25,430 nt of DNA from JANXVY01 sp034408685. Lineage in GTDB: Bacteria; Pseudomonadota; Alphaproteobacteria; Rhizobiales; Hyphomicrobiaceae. The notes under the pieces are model-generated. The model ran no database searches and was not told the DNA's origin. It worked only from the letters and a program-made list of their open reading frames with translations. How positions within the stretch are numbered: position 1 is the first letter of the stretch; each line of letters begins with the position of its first letter. Shown here piece by piece: positions 1 to 7,467 of this stretch. The DNA is taken from the NCBI GenBank assembly GCA_034408685.1, contig JAWXCP010000190.1:1-25430 (forward strand). The letters are read 5' to 3'. The translations under genes and the position numbers were made by a program.

Positions 1-269
1 CCGTCAAACGGCTGCTGCTCAGCGATGCGCTTCCACCGGCGGGGTTCATCATCCGTCTTGCCACAGTGCCCTCATTCGGTGAAAGCCTCGTTGTCGCGTG
101 TGGCGCCACGACGCCGACGATTGCGCGCTACATCGCGCTGGGGCCAACAACGACGACCCGTGCCATCACTGCAGACACATTTGTCAGTGCAAGTACGTAC
201 GACGTGGTCTTCACAGTGACGTCGACATCTGCCTGGGCGACGGCGGGCGACGCGACGTCGGCTGGAACC

Positions 270-2012
270 GTGCTCCGGCGCCGGTTCCTGGCCGCCTGGG
301 TGTTCCCGCGCTGGCAATCGATCCTCTGGGTGATGCTGCTGACGGCGCTGCTCGCCGCCGTGACCGGGCTCTACCCGCTCATTATCAAGATGAGCTTCGA
401 CGTGCTCAAGGATGGCAGCACCGACCTCCTCGGCTGGGTGCTCGCCGCCGTCATTGCCACGACAGCCGCCCGCGCGATCCTGCTCTATACTCAGACGGTT
501 GCCGCCAACCGCGTGGTCAATCGCATCGCGACCGATATGCAGACCGCAGCGTTTTCGCATCTCGTTGCATCCGATTTCGCCCGTCTGTCGCGCGAAGCAC
601 CCGGTCAGATGATGTCGCGGCTGACCAACGACATCGCGTCGATCCAATCCGCCGTCCAGGCGACGCTTCAGTCGGCCGTGCGCGATAGTCTGTCGGTCGT
701 GATGCTGGTCGCCTCGATGCTCTATCTCGACTGGGGACTGACGCTTGTCGTGCTACTGATCTACCCGGTCGCTGGCCTGCCCATCATGATGATCACGCAG
801 CGCCTGCGAAAGGTCGCGAAGCAAACCCAGGCCGAACTCGGCGATTCGACGGCGCTGCTCGCCGAACAGCTTGGCGCGGCACGTTTGATCAAATCCTACC
901 GGCTGGAAGATTACGCGAGCCGCCGCATGAACGGCAGCTTCGAACAACTGTTCAATCTGCGCATGAAGGCGATCACGGCGCGATCGCGGCTCGATCCACT
1001 TCTTGAAGCGTTCGGTGGGCTCGCCATCGCCGGGGTCATCGCGCTGGCGTTCTGGCGGATCTCCAGCGGCATATCTTCGGTTGGCGATTTTATGGGCTTC
1101 GTCAGCGCGTTGCTGCTCGCCGCCCAACCGATACGCGCGATCGGAACCCTGCCAGCCAAACTGCAAGAGGGTCTCGTCGCCGTAGAACGTTATTATCAGC
1201 TCATGGACGAAGCGCCCCGCATCGTCGATCGGCCGGGCGCTCAGCCGCTCACCGTTGCCGGCGGCGGCGCCATCGCCTTCGACAACGTCTCGTTCGCATA
1301 TGACCACGCCGCCGCTCAAAGCGCGGTCCGCGACATCGTGCTCACCGTGCCAGCAAGCACGACGGTGGCGCTCGTTGGCCGCTCGGGCTCGGGTAAAACG
1401 ACGCTCTTGAACCTCGTGCCCCGGCTGTTCGATGTCACGGCTGGCCGAATACTGATCGATGGCCAGGATGTTCGCGACGTCACGGTCGCCTCGCTTCGCG
1501 ATCACGTCTCGATCGTTGCGCAAGACGCCACGCTGCTCGACGATACCATCCGGGCCAACATCGCGCTTGGCCGCCTGGATGCGAGCGAGTCTGACATCAT
1601 CGCCGCCGCTCAAGCGGCTGCCGCCCACGCGTTCATCCTCGCCCAGCCCAACGGGTATGACACAGCGGTCGGCGACCGTGGCTCGCGCCTATCGGGCGGC
1701 CAGCGTCAGCGCATCGCCTTGGCCCGGGCAATCCTCAAGAACGCGCCGATCCTGCTGCTGGATGAAGCGACAAGCGCGCTCGACAGCGAAAGCGAGCGGC
1801 TGGTGCAGGACTCGCTAGCGCGGTTCACCCAAGGACGAACGACGCTCATCGTCGCCCACCGGTTGTCGACGGTTCGAGATGCTGACCTGATCGCGGTGCT
1901 CGAAGACGGCCGCATCGTCGAAACGGGGACGCACGCCGTGCTGATGGCGGCCGATGGCGCCTATGCGCGCCTCGTCCGGTCCCAAGCCCTCGCGGCGGAC
2001 ACGGCAGGATGA
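270..2012 (+). CDS. ABC transporter, ATP-binding/permease (MsbA-like exporter)
   Basis: This is a half-transporter of the type I exporter family, acting in the inner membrane and probably as a homodimer. An N-terminal membrane domain with about six hydrophobic spans (roughly 310-1180) is followed by a complete nucleotide-binding domain. Walker A (GRSGSGKTT) lies near 1378-1410, the signature LSGGQRQR near 1689-1712, Walker B (ILLLDEATSALD) near 1749-1784 and the H-loop IVAHRLST near 1848-1872. The family exports lipid A, other lipids, peptides or drugs, and the substrate cannot be read here. The frame is open to the left window edge. A GTG at 66 would add about 68 Thr/Ala-rich residues unlike the family, so I prefer GTG 270, about ten residues before the first span, although its ribosome-binding site is weak. 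The stop codon is 19 bp from the convergent RlpA/TPR gene. Confidence 0.85.
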   Translation: MLRRRFLAAWVFPRWQSILWVMLLTALLAAVTGLYPLIIKMSFDVLKDGSTDLLGWVLAAVIATTAARAILLYTQTVAANRVVNRIATDMQTAAFSHLVASDFARLSREAPGQMMSRLTNDIASIQSAVQATLQSAVRDSLSVVMLVASMLYLDWGLTLVVLLIYPVAGLPIMMITQRLRKVAKQTQAELGDSTALLAEQLGAARLIKSYRLEDYASRRMNGSFEQLFNLRMKAITARSRLDPLLEAFGGLAIAGVIALAFWRISSGISSVGDFMGFVSALLLAAQPIRAIGTLPAKLQEGLVAVERYYQLMDEAPRIVDRPGAQPLTVAGGGAIAFDNVSFAYDHAAAQSAVRDIVLTVPASTTVALVGRSGSGKTTLLNLVPRLFDVTAGRILIDGQDVRDVTVASLRDHVSIVAQDATLLDDTIRANIALGRLDASESDIIAAAQAAAAHAFILAQPNGYDTAVGDRGSRLSGGQRQRIALARAILKNAPILLLDEATSALDSESERLVQDSLARFTQGRTTLIVAHRLSTVRDADLIAVLEDGRIVETGTHAVLMAADGAYARLVRSQALAADTAG

Positions 2013-2031
2013 ACCGTCAGCCGACGCCCAG

Positions 2032-4371
2032 CTATTCAGCAGCGGCAGGAAACGTCGTCGGCGTCGTATCATGATGCCGCGACAACGCGACGAGTTGGCG
2101 ATGGATGCGGGCTTGAGGCCCGAGCTGCAACCGCTCGCCCAACGCGAGACTGTCGAGGCCTTTGGCAAGCAGCAACCGCGCGTCGTCGAGTTTGAAGCGA
2201 TGGGTCGCGATCAGCGCCAGCGCAAACACGCTCTCGATCGTGTCGGGATGGCGCGATCCAAGGACCCGTTCGCGAATATCGCGAGAATATTCGTGCATGT
2301 TGGCGGCGGCCTCGAGGTGCCCGGCCTGTACGTAGAGATCGCCAAGCATCGCGTATGCCGTCGCACTCGCCGGGTGTCTCGCACCGCATGCCGTCGTGAT
2401 GGTGCGCGCACTGGCGTTGAGCAATTCCTCAGCCGCCTGGAACTGGCCGCGCTCAGACAGCACGTTGCCAAGGCTCATCATGCTGCTCGCAGCATCAAGT
2501 CCGCTCTCGCCCGACACCGCGACAAAGCGGTTCCAAGCGGTCCGGTGGTCGGCTTCAGCCTCAGTGAGGTTGCCCTCGGCGCGATGGGCCTCGGCGACGA
2601 TCGTCAGCGTAACGGCAAACTCACGCGTAAACGCGCCTTGTATCCGGCGGACCGCGAGCGATTGCCGTGCCAGTCCCTTGGCGTCGCCCGCCCGGCCCTG
2701 GCGCAACAAGCACAGCGCGTATTCGTCAAGAATGTCAGCCACGGCGGGATGGACGTCGCCAGCAGCGATCGTCATGCCAGCCAACGCGCGGCGATAATGA
2801 GGTTCGGCGGATGCAAAGCGGCCCTGGTCGCGCAGGCAATCAGCCAACTGGCGCTCGGCACTGGCCGTCAGGGGATGGTCGATGCCGTTGACGCGTTCGC
2901 GCTGTGCAAGCAGGTGGCGCAACGTCACCTCAGCCGCGCGGAAGTCGAACGCCTCGAGCTGTTGCGCAGCTTCCATGCGCAACGCTTCATCGCTCTTGAT
3001 AATCGAGCGCTGGGGCAGCTGCGGCAGTTGGATAACGTTGCTGTAGGCGAGCGTTACCGACGGTTCGAGCCGAACGTGCGGCGCCAGCTCTGGCGGGTCG
3101 ATGCGAACGGGCGGCAATGCGGGCGGCGGCAGTACAGGTCGCTCGATCACGCGTGCGCTCGCGCGGCGGGCGCCGGTGATAATCTGGCGGGTCCGCCAGC
3201 CAGCGGCCGCAGCTGACATCAATCCAAGCGTCAGCAACACATGCTGCCACATCTGGCTGTTGGGACCGAACGCTGCGGTGCGCAGCACGTCAGGCACCCG
3301 CGCCGTGCCGCTGGATGTGGCCTGTGTCACAGCACGCGCGGCGACGGCGCCATCAAGGCTTGCGACGGCCAACGCCACATCGGCATCGCGCGCGACGATA
3401 GATGTCATCGGCGACGTTGCCGCCGCGATCGCGCGCGGTGAAGCGGCGTTGACCAGGACCGTCGGCGTGACAGTCCGGGCAAAGGCGATCGGCGCTTGGG
3501 TCTCGATCCGGTAGTCCGGCGCGGAGGCCTGAATGGAGAACATCGGTGCGTTGACGATCGCCGCTTCGGACCGCGCCAGTTCGGCATCATGTGCGGCGGC
3601 TGACGCGTAGGCTGGCAGAACATCGAGGCTATGGGCAGAAGCGACGTCGGCTGGCCCAACGTCGGCCGGCATGGGGTCGGGCGCCGCTGCCAGCACGTCT
3701 CCGGCCAAGTCGGCCTCAGAGCCCGGCTCGGAACGCGCGATCAGTATGTCTGGCGCCGGCTGGCCGTTACGCTCGGGCGCCTGCGCCACGAGCCTGGACT
3801 TCAGTGCAACGAGTTGGTCGTAATCGAAGCGGCCGAGATAGCCCTCGACCGGTGGGTAGATGCGCTGGCGGCGATACCGGGCGCTTTTGGGATCGGGTGC
3901 CCAGATCACCAGGACCTTGAGTTTGGCGACGCCAAACCGGGCGAAGTCGAGCTTCTCGGCGACGCCGCGCGTCACGTCGATTGTGCGCCGCTTGTAGAAC
4001 GGCCCAAAATCGTTGACGCGGACATGCGAGGTTCGGCCGTTGTCCGGGTTCCATAGCAACAGCTCGGTCCCGTCGGGATAAAGCGAACTCGCCGCGTGGC
4101 TGTCACTCCAGGCATCGAACGCTTCGCCAGAGGACGTCAGCGTCCCCGTGTTCATGCGGTCGCGCTCGGGGATATCGTAGAACGACGTGTACGCGTCGAA
4201 TTCCCGCCCGACGATTTTCGACATCTCGGTCAGCGAGCGGACCCGGTGGCAGACGTCCTTATAGCAATGGACCTCGCCCGGCGTTTTGGCGACGGCGGGT
4301 AGCATCGGCAGGGCGGCGGCGTAGGCAGCAAGGATCGATGCCGAAGCCCCGGTTGCCCGCCTGGCACGCAT
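2032..4371 (-). CDS. RlpA-like double-psi beta-barrel protein with TM segment and C-terminal TPRs
   Basis: About 779 residues from the ATG at 4371, which begins an Arg-rich, Ala-rich signal-like sequence ending near PAVAKT. Longer in-frame starts exist up to 4527, but that stretch looks non-coding. Residues about 63-155 form an RlpA-type double-psi barrel: SGEAFDAW, then RVNDFGPF, then RRTIDVTRGVAEKL. RlpA proteins bind or cleave denuded glycan strands of peptidoglycan at the septum and cell envelope. A long Ala-rich linker follows, then one hydrophobic segment at about 370-390 (HVLLTLGLMSAAAAGW), and from about 460 to the end a series of kinesin-light-chain-like TPRs. A barrel on one side of a membrane span and TPRs on the other is not the usual RlpA layout, which has a C-terminal SPOR domain. 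The exact biochemical role is not established. The gene is divergent from the bactofilin gene, which fits an envelope or morphogenesis role. Confidence 0.75.
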   Translation of the reverse strand: MRARRATGASASILAAYAAALPMLPAVAKTPGEVHCYKDVCHRVRSLTEMSKIVGREFDAYTSFYDIPERDRMNTGTLTSSGEAFDAWSDSHAASSLYPDGTELLLWNPDNGRTSHVRVNDFGPFYKRRTIDVTRGVAEKLDFARFGVAKLKVLVIWAPDPKSARYRRQRIYPPVEGYLGRFDYDQLVALKSRLVAQAPERNGQPAPDILIARSEPGSEADLAGDVLAAAPDPMPADVGPADVASAHSLDVLPAYASAAAHDAELARSEAAIVNAPMFSIQASAPDYRIETQAPIAFARTVTPTVLVNAASPRAIAAATSPMTSIVARDADVALAVASLDGAVAARAVTQATSSGTARVPDVLRTAAFGPNSQMWQHVLLTLGLMSAAAAGWRTRQIITGARRASARVIERPVLPPPALPPVRIDPPELAPHVRLEPSVTLAYSNVIQLPQLPQRSIIKSDEALRMEAAQQLEAFDFRAAEVTLRHLLAQRERVNGIDHPLTASAERQLADCLRDQGRFASAEPHYRRALAGMTIAAGDVHPAVADILDEYALCLLRQGRAGDAKGLARQSLAVRRIQGAFTREFAVTLTIVAEAHRAEGNLTEAEADHRTAWNRFVAVSGESGLDAASSMMSLGNVLSERGQFQAAEELLNASARTITTACGARHPASATAYAMLGDLYVQAGHLEAAANMHEYSRDIRERVLGSRHPDTIESVFALALIATHRFKLDDARLLLAKGLDSLALGERLQLGPQARIHRQLVALSRHHDTTPTTFPAAAE

Positions 4372-4460
4372 TCTCGGCAAGCGCGAGGCCTGCGGATGCC
4401 ATTTCTTACCGTGAGCTCGCACAGCGAGCACCCCCTTCACACAGCAGGTGCCGAAGCACA

Positions 4461-4571
4461 ATTTCCATAGTGAAATGGAAAATCCCAACGGTATCAGCAC
4501 CCTAGCCAGCCAGAGATAACCACGCACCGGTAAACCAACTGTGAATGCCTAATTTTGGTTCCATTTTGAAA
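4461..4571. promoter_or_regulatory. Two related TTCCATnnTGAAA boxes in the shared divergent promoter region
   Basis: The boxes TTCCATAGTGAAA (4463-4475) and TTCCATTTTGAAA (4559-4571) match at 11 of 13 positions and are 96 bp apart. The first sits in a perfect inverted repeat, with arms TTTCCAT (4462-4468) and ATGGAAA (4475-4481). Both contain TTC-N6-GAA. They lie between the RlpA/TPR gene and the bactofilin gene, upstream of both preferred starts. No regulator is identified, so a binding site is an inference. Confidence 0.35.
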
Positions 4572-4656
4572 CGCTCGGCAACCGTCGTTTGACCGGACTT
4601 GCCATCCCGTCGACTTCCTGCGACTTTGGCGGTCGTGAACCGAGCGGGAGTTGTCA

Positions 4657-5139
4657 ATGCTCGTCGTGGACGCTGACACGGTCATGGAAGGCCAACTGAC
4701 GATCCTTGGGAACGTCCGCATCGACGGATTGTTTCGCGGGGCCGTCACGTGCACCAGCCTTGAGATCGGGGCCGACGGCGTCGTCGAAGGCAACGTGACC
4801 GCCGAGCGCCTGATCATCGCAGGCCAACTCATCGGCATCGCCCGCGCCAGGGTCGTCCACCTCTACGGCACCGCGATCGTCGAAGGCGAAGTGTTCCAGG
4901 AAAAGCTTTCCATGGACGCCGATGCCTCTCTGCTCGGCGAAAGCCGTCGCCTCAAGGCATTCGAGATGCCGCACGTCTACCGGTCGCTGGAGGCCAGGGA
5001 GCGGCAGCTCGACGAGGAAATCGAACAGATCTCCACCGCCGCGCGCGTTCGCAAGGCAGACCAAGCCGAAGAAGCAAGAGCCGCTTTCGACCAGCTCAGA
5101 GCGCGGTTTCCAGCTCTGCGGGTCCAGCCTGGGCGCTGA
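4657..5139 (+). CDS. Bactofilin (polymer-forming cytoskeletal protein)
   Basis: A protein of about 160 residues. Its core (about 1-100) is a run of short repeats rich in G, V and I with hydrophobic alternation (MEGQLTILGNVRIDG, GVVEGNVTAERLIIAGQ, GTAIVEGEV), typical of the right-handed beta-helix of bactofilins (DUF583). Bactofilins self-assemble into nucleotide-independent filaments or patches that scaffold cell-wall enzymes, stalk growth or polarity factors. The C-terminal tail (about 110-155) is charged and helical, probably a coiled coil. GGGAG at 4646-4650 is correctly spaced for the ATG at 4657; an in-frame TTG at 4651 is less likely. It is divergent from the RlpA/TPR gene and convergent with metC, with 38 bp between the stops. 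Confidence 0.88.
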   Translation: MLVVDADTVMEGQLTILGNVRIDGLFRGAVTCTSLEIGADGVVEGNVTAERLIIAGQLIGIARARVVHLYGTAIVEGEVFQEKLSMDADASLLGESRRLKAFEMPHVYRSLEARERQLDEEIEQISTAARVRKADQAEEARAAFDQLRARFPALRVQPGR

Positions 5140-5177
5140 TCGCAACGCCTGCGTCGGCCGCGGCTGATCGACGGTCG

Positions 5178-6428
5178 CTAGCTTGCGGTTGACGCAAGCT
5201 CAGGCGACGCAATGCGCGCAAACCCGGCAGCGAGATCGGCCTTGAGGTCTTCGATGTCCTCTAGGCCGACATGCAACCTGAGCGCTGGTCCGGGGTAGGA
5301 CCAAACGGTCGCCGTGCGGTAGGACTGCGGTTCGAACGGCACGATCAGGCTCTCGAAGCCGCCCCACGAATACCCCATGCCAAAATAGCGCAAGTGATCG
5401 ACAAACGCGGCCAGTTGCGCCCGCGTGATCGGCTGCAGCACCATCGTGAACAGCCCGGACGCGCCAAGGAAATCGCGTTTCCATAGTTCATGCCCCGGTG
5501 CTCCCTCGAGGCCAGGGTGCAGTACAGTAGCAACCTCTGGCCGCTGCGACAGCCAACCGGCAAGCGCTAGCCCCGATGCCTGATGGTGGGCGAGCCGCAC
5601 ATGCAGGGTCCGCAACCCGCGCAGCGCAAGCCACGTCTCCTCCGAGCCAGGGCAGACGCCGAGCGCTTCCTTGGCCGCGATCAGCGGCTTGACCGCCCGC
5701 CCCGTCGCAGTCACTGCGCCGAGCAGCGCGTCCGAATGGCCAACCACATACTTCGTCAGCGATTGGACTGAAACATCGATGCCATGCGCGAACGGCTTGA
5801 AATAGAGCGGGCTCGCCCAGGTGTTGTCGATCGCGACGATCACCCCGGGATGCTGTCCGTCCGTCGTGCCGTATGACGTCACGGCCGCTACGATCGCTGG
5901 GATGTCCTGCACCTCGAACGTCTGTGAACCTGGGCTCTCGGTCCACACAAGCCGGGTTTTCGGCGTCAGAAGCTGGGCAATCCCTGCGCCGATCAGCGGA
6001 TCGTAATACGTCGTCTTGACGCCGAACCGCGCGAGCGCCGTGTCGCAGAAATGCCGCGTCGGCTGATAGACGCTGTCGGTCACCAGGATTTCGTCACCGG
6101 CCGCAACGTAGGCCAGGATCGCTGTCGTCACCGCTTGATAACCCGATGCCGTCAGGATCGTGCGATCGCCGCCTTCGAGCGCTGCGATTTGCCGTTCAAG
6201 TTCGACGGTATTCGGGTTGCCACGCCGCCCGTAGGTATAGGGTTGGCTGCGGGCCGTGAGCGCGTCGAGCGTCGGGAACAAGACGGTCGAACCGCGATAG
6301 GCCGGGGCGTTGACGAACCCGTTATGGGCACCGGGATCGCGGTGATCGTGAATGATCCGCGTCGCAACGCCCGCTGACCCCGTTCGTACGTCGCTTATCG
6401 GCTCGTCGTCGGCGGAGGGATCGGTCAT
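5178..6428 (-). CDS. metC: Cystathionine beta-lyase (PLP-dependent Cys/Met metabolism enzyme)
   Basis: 416 residues, the usual length for the family. It cleaves L-cystathionine to homocysteine, pyruvate and ammonia in methionine synthesis, in the cytoplasm. Family motifs are clear: YTYGRRGNPNT (substrate/PLP region), ALEGGDRTILTASGYQAV, IDNTWASP (Asp pairing with the PLP nitrogen) and SLTKYVVGHSD, where K226 is the predicted PLP-binding lysine. The C-terminal domain carries GLEDIEDLKADL. Related gamma-family enzymes such as cystathionine gamma-synthase or lyase look similar, but the overall pattern fits bacterial MetC best. It appears to be a single gene, 73 bp from the next upstream gene. 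Confidence 0.88.
   Translation of the reverse strand: MTDPSADDEPISDVRTGSAGVATRIIHDHRDPGAHNGFVNAPAYRGSTVLFPTLDALTARSQPYTYGRRGNPNTVELERQIAALEGGDRTILTASGYQAVTTAILAYVAAGDEILVTDSVYQPTRHFCDTALARFGVKTTYYDPLIGAGIAQLLTPKTRLVWTESPGSQTFEVQDIPAIVAAVTSYGTTDGQHPGVIVAIDNTWASPLYFKPFAHGIDVSVQSLTKYVVGHSDALLGAVTATGRAVKPLIAAKEALGVCPGSEETWLALRGLRTLHVRLAHHQASGLALAGWLSQRPEVATVLHPGLEGAPGHELWKRDFLGASGLFTMVLQPITRAQLAAFVDHLRYFGMGYSWGGFESLIVPFEPQSYRTATVWSYPGPALRLHVGLEDIEDLKADLAAGFARIASPELASTAS
5180..5200 (-). terminator. Perfect hairpin at the 3' end of metC
   Basis: An 8-bp perfect inverted repeat (AGCTTGCG 5180-5187, CGCAAGCT 5193-5200) with a 5-nt loop overlaps the last codons and the stop of metC. No T-tract follows on the minus strand, so it is either a weak or factor-dependent terminator or an mRNA 3'-end stabiliser. 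It sits between two convergent genes. Confidence 0.35.
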
Positions 6429-6501
6429 GGCGTTTGGAGATCGCTTCAGTTCGCGTCAGTGCCTTGCCGCGTCGGGCTGACCCCGCGCTGCTGATCCCGC
6501 A

Positions 6502-7467
6502 TTATTGCATGATGACTTCGACCTGTACCGTATCTCCGTGCCGGACCAGAAAGTCGCGCCGGAACGTCTTGGCGCCGCGCCGCGCGATAGCCGCATAGGT
6601 CCCGGGCGCCAGCACGTGGGTCGGGATAGCTCCGACGCTTTCCTTCACGATTTCGCCACCAAGTGTCTGGATCGTCCATTGCGTATCTGGGAACGCATCG
6701 CCCCCTGGCTGCGTGACGAGCTTGAACGCAACCTTGGCGGCGGCGTGCGACACGGCAGCCTCCGTCATTTTTCCAGCCTCGACCGTCACGTCGGCGCGCA
6801 CCACCGCGTTGGCATCCCCATAGGTCGAGACCACCTGATAGATACCAGCGTTGAGCCGCACGATCAGCCCCGGCTTAACCCCTGAAATGACGGTAGCCCG
6901 GTTACCGGAGGTCTCGTCGCTCTGAATTTGGAAATTGACGGTGTTGGGGGCAGGCGCAGCGCCGCCAATGTCGGCAAGCAGCTTGAGGCCGCCAGCGTTG
7001 AGCACGAACCGCTCCGCGCCGGTTTCACCCGGCTTGATCACGATCCTCCGGGTCAGGTGCGCGCGTCCAAACCCGACGTTGACGGTATAGTCGCCAGCTG
7101 GCAGCTTCAACGTCGGGGTCGGCTCGCGGTGTGTCGCTATCAACTTGGGTTGCGAGCCCACATCGCGTTTCGAATAGACGCGCCAAACGAGGCCCTGGTC
7201 GATGCGCTGCCCGTCATCCGTCAGCACGGCCTCGAGAACAGCGCCGCCGATCGGCGCTAGCGGCGCGGCAACGGGCGGCTGCTGCTGGGCAAAACCGGCC
7301 GTCGGCATGGCGGCCACGCCAGCGGCCATAACCGCCAGGATCGCGCCAACCAGCCGGGATGCCGGAACTGCAATCGAAACCTGCCGAACGGGACTTGCCA
7401 ATGTCAGGCCTCGCGTCACCTGAACCGGGAGATCCATAATCCCTCTCACACCAAAGCGCGCTGCCAT
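6502..7467 (-). CDS. Secreted hypothetical protein with repeated beta-sandwich-like modules, partner of VWA protein
   Basis: About 321 residues from the ATG at 7467; the GTG just before it (7470) is also possible. A hydrophobic segment followed by AGFAQQQ indicates a signal peptide or an N-terminal anchor. The rest is built from modules of about 90 residues, each ending with a pattern like LPAGDYTVNV, LNAGIYQVVS or LAPGTYAAIA. These resemble carboxypeptidase-regulatory or PEGA-like beta-sandwich folds, and the same pattern occurs in the VWA gene immediately upstream. The stop codon of that gene overlaps this start (TGATG), so the two are translationally coupled and probably work together at the envelope or periplasm. 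I do not recognise a named family and see no catalytic motif. Confidence 0.75.
   Translation of the reverse strand: MAARFGVRGIMDLPVQVTRGLTLASPVRQVSIAVPASRLVGAILAVMAAGVAAMPTAGFAQQQPPVAAPLAPIGGAVLEAVLTDDGQRIDQGLVWRVYSKRDVGSQPKLIATHREPTPTLKLPAGDYTVNVGFGRAHLTRRIVIKPGETGAERFVLNAGGLKLLADIGGAAPAPNTVNFQIQSDETSGNRATVISGVKPGLIVRLNAGIYQVVSTYGDANAVVRADVTVEAGKMTEAAVSHAAAKVAFKLVTQPGGDAFPDTQWTIQTLGGEIVKESVGAIPTHVLAPGTYAAIARRGAKTFRRDFLVRHGDTVQVEVIMQ

Noticed and set aside
3..269. C-terminus of an upstream HemD-like protein
   Set aside because: A few residues (GPTTTT, DVVFTVTSTSA) are suggestive but far too weak, and the frame has no stop before the ABC domain.
2273..2293. Inverted repeat CGAATAT / ATATTCG with 7-bp spacer
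   Set aside because: It lies inside the TPR coding region and is explained by the codons for a DIRE/YSRD-like stretch; no regulatory context.
1954..3216. 420-aa plus-strand ORF
   Set aside because: It is antisense to the RlpA/TPR gene, whose reading frame has clear domains; the ORF is Arg-rich and typical of a shadow frame in high-GC DNA.
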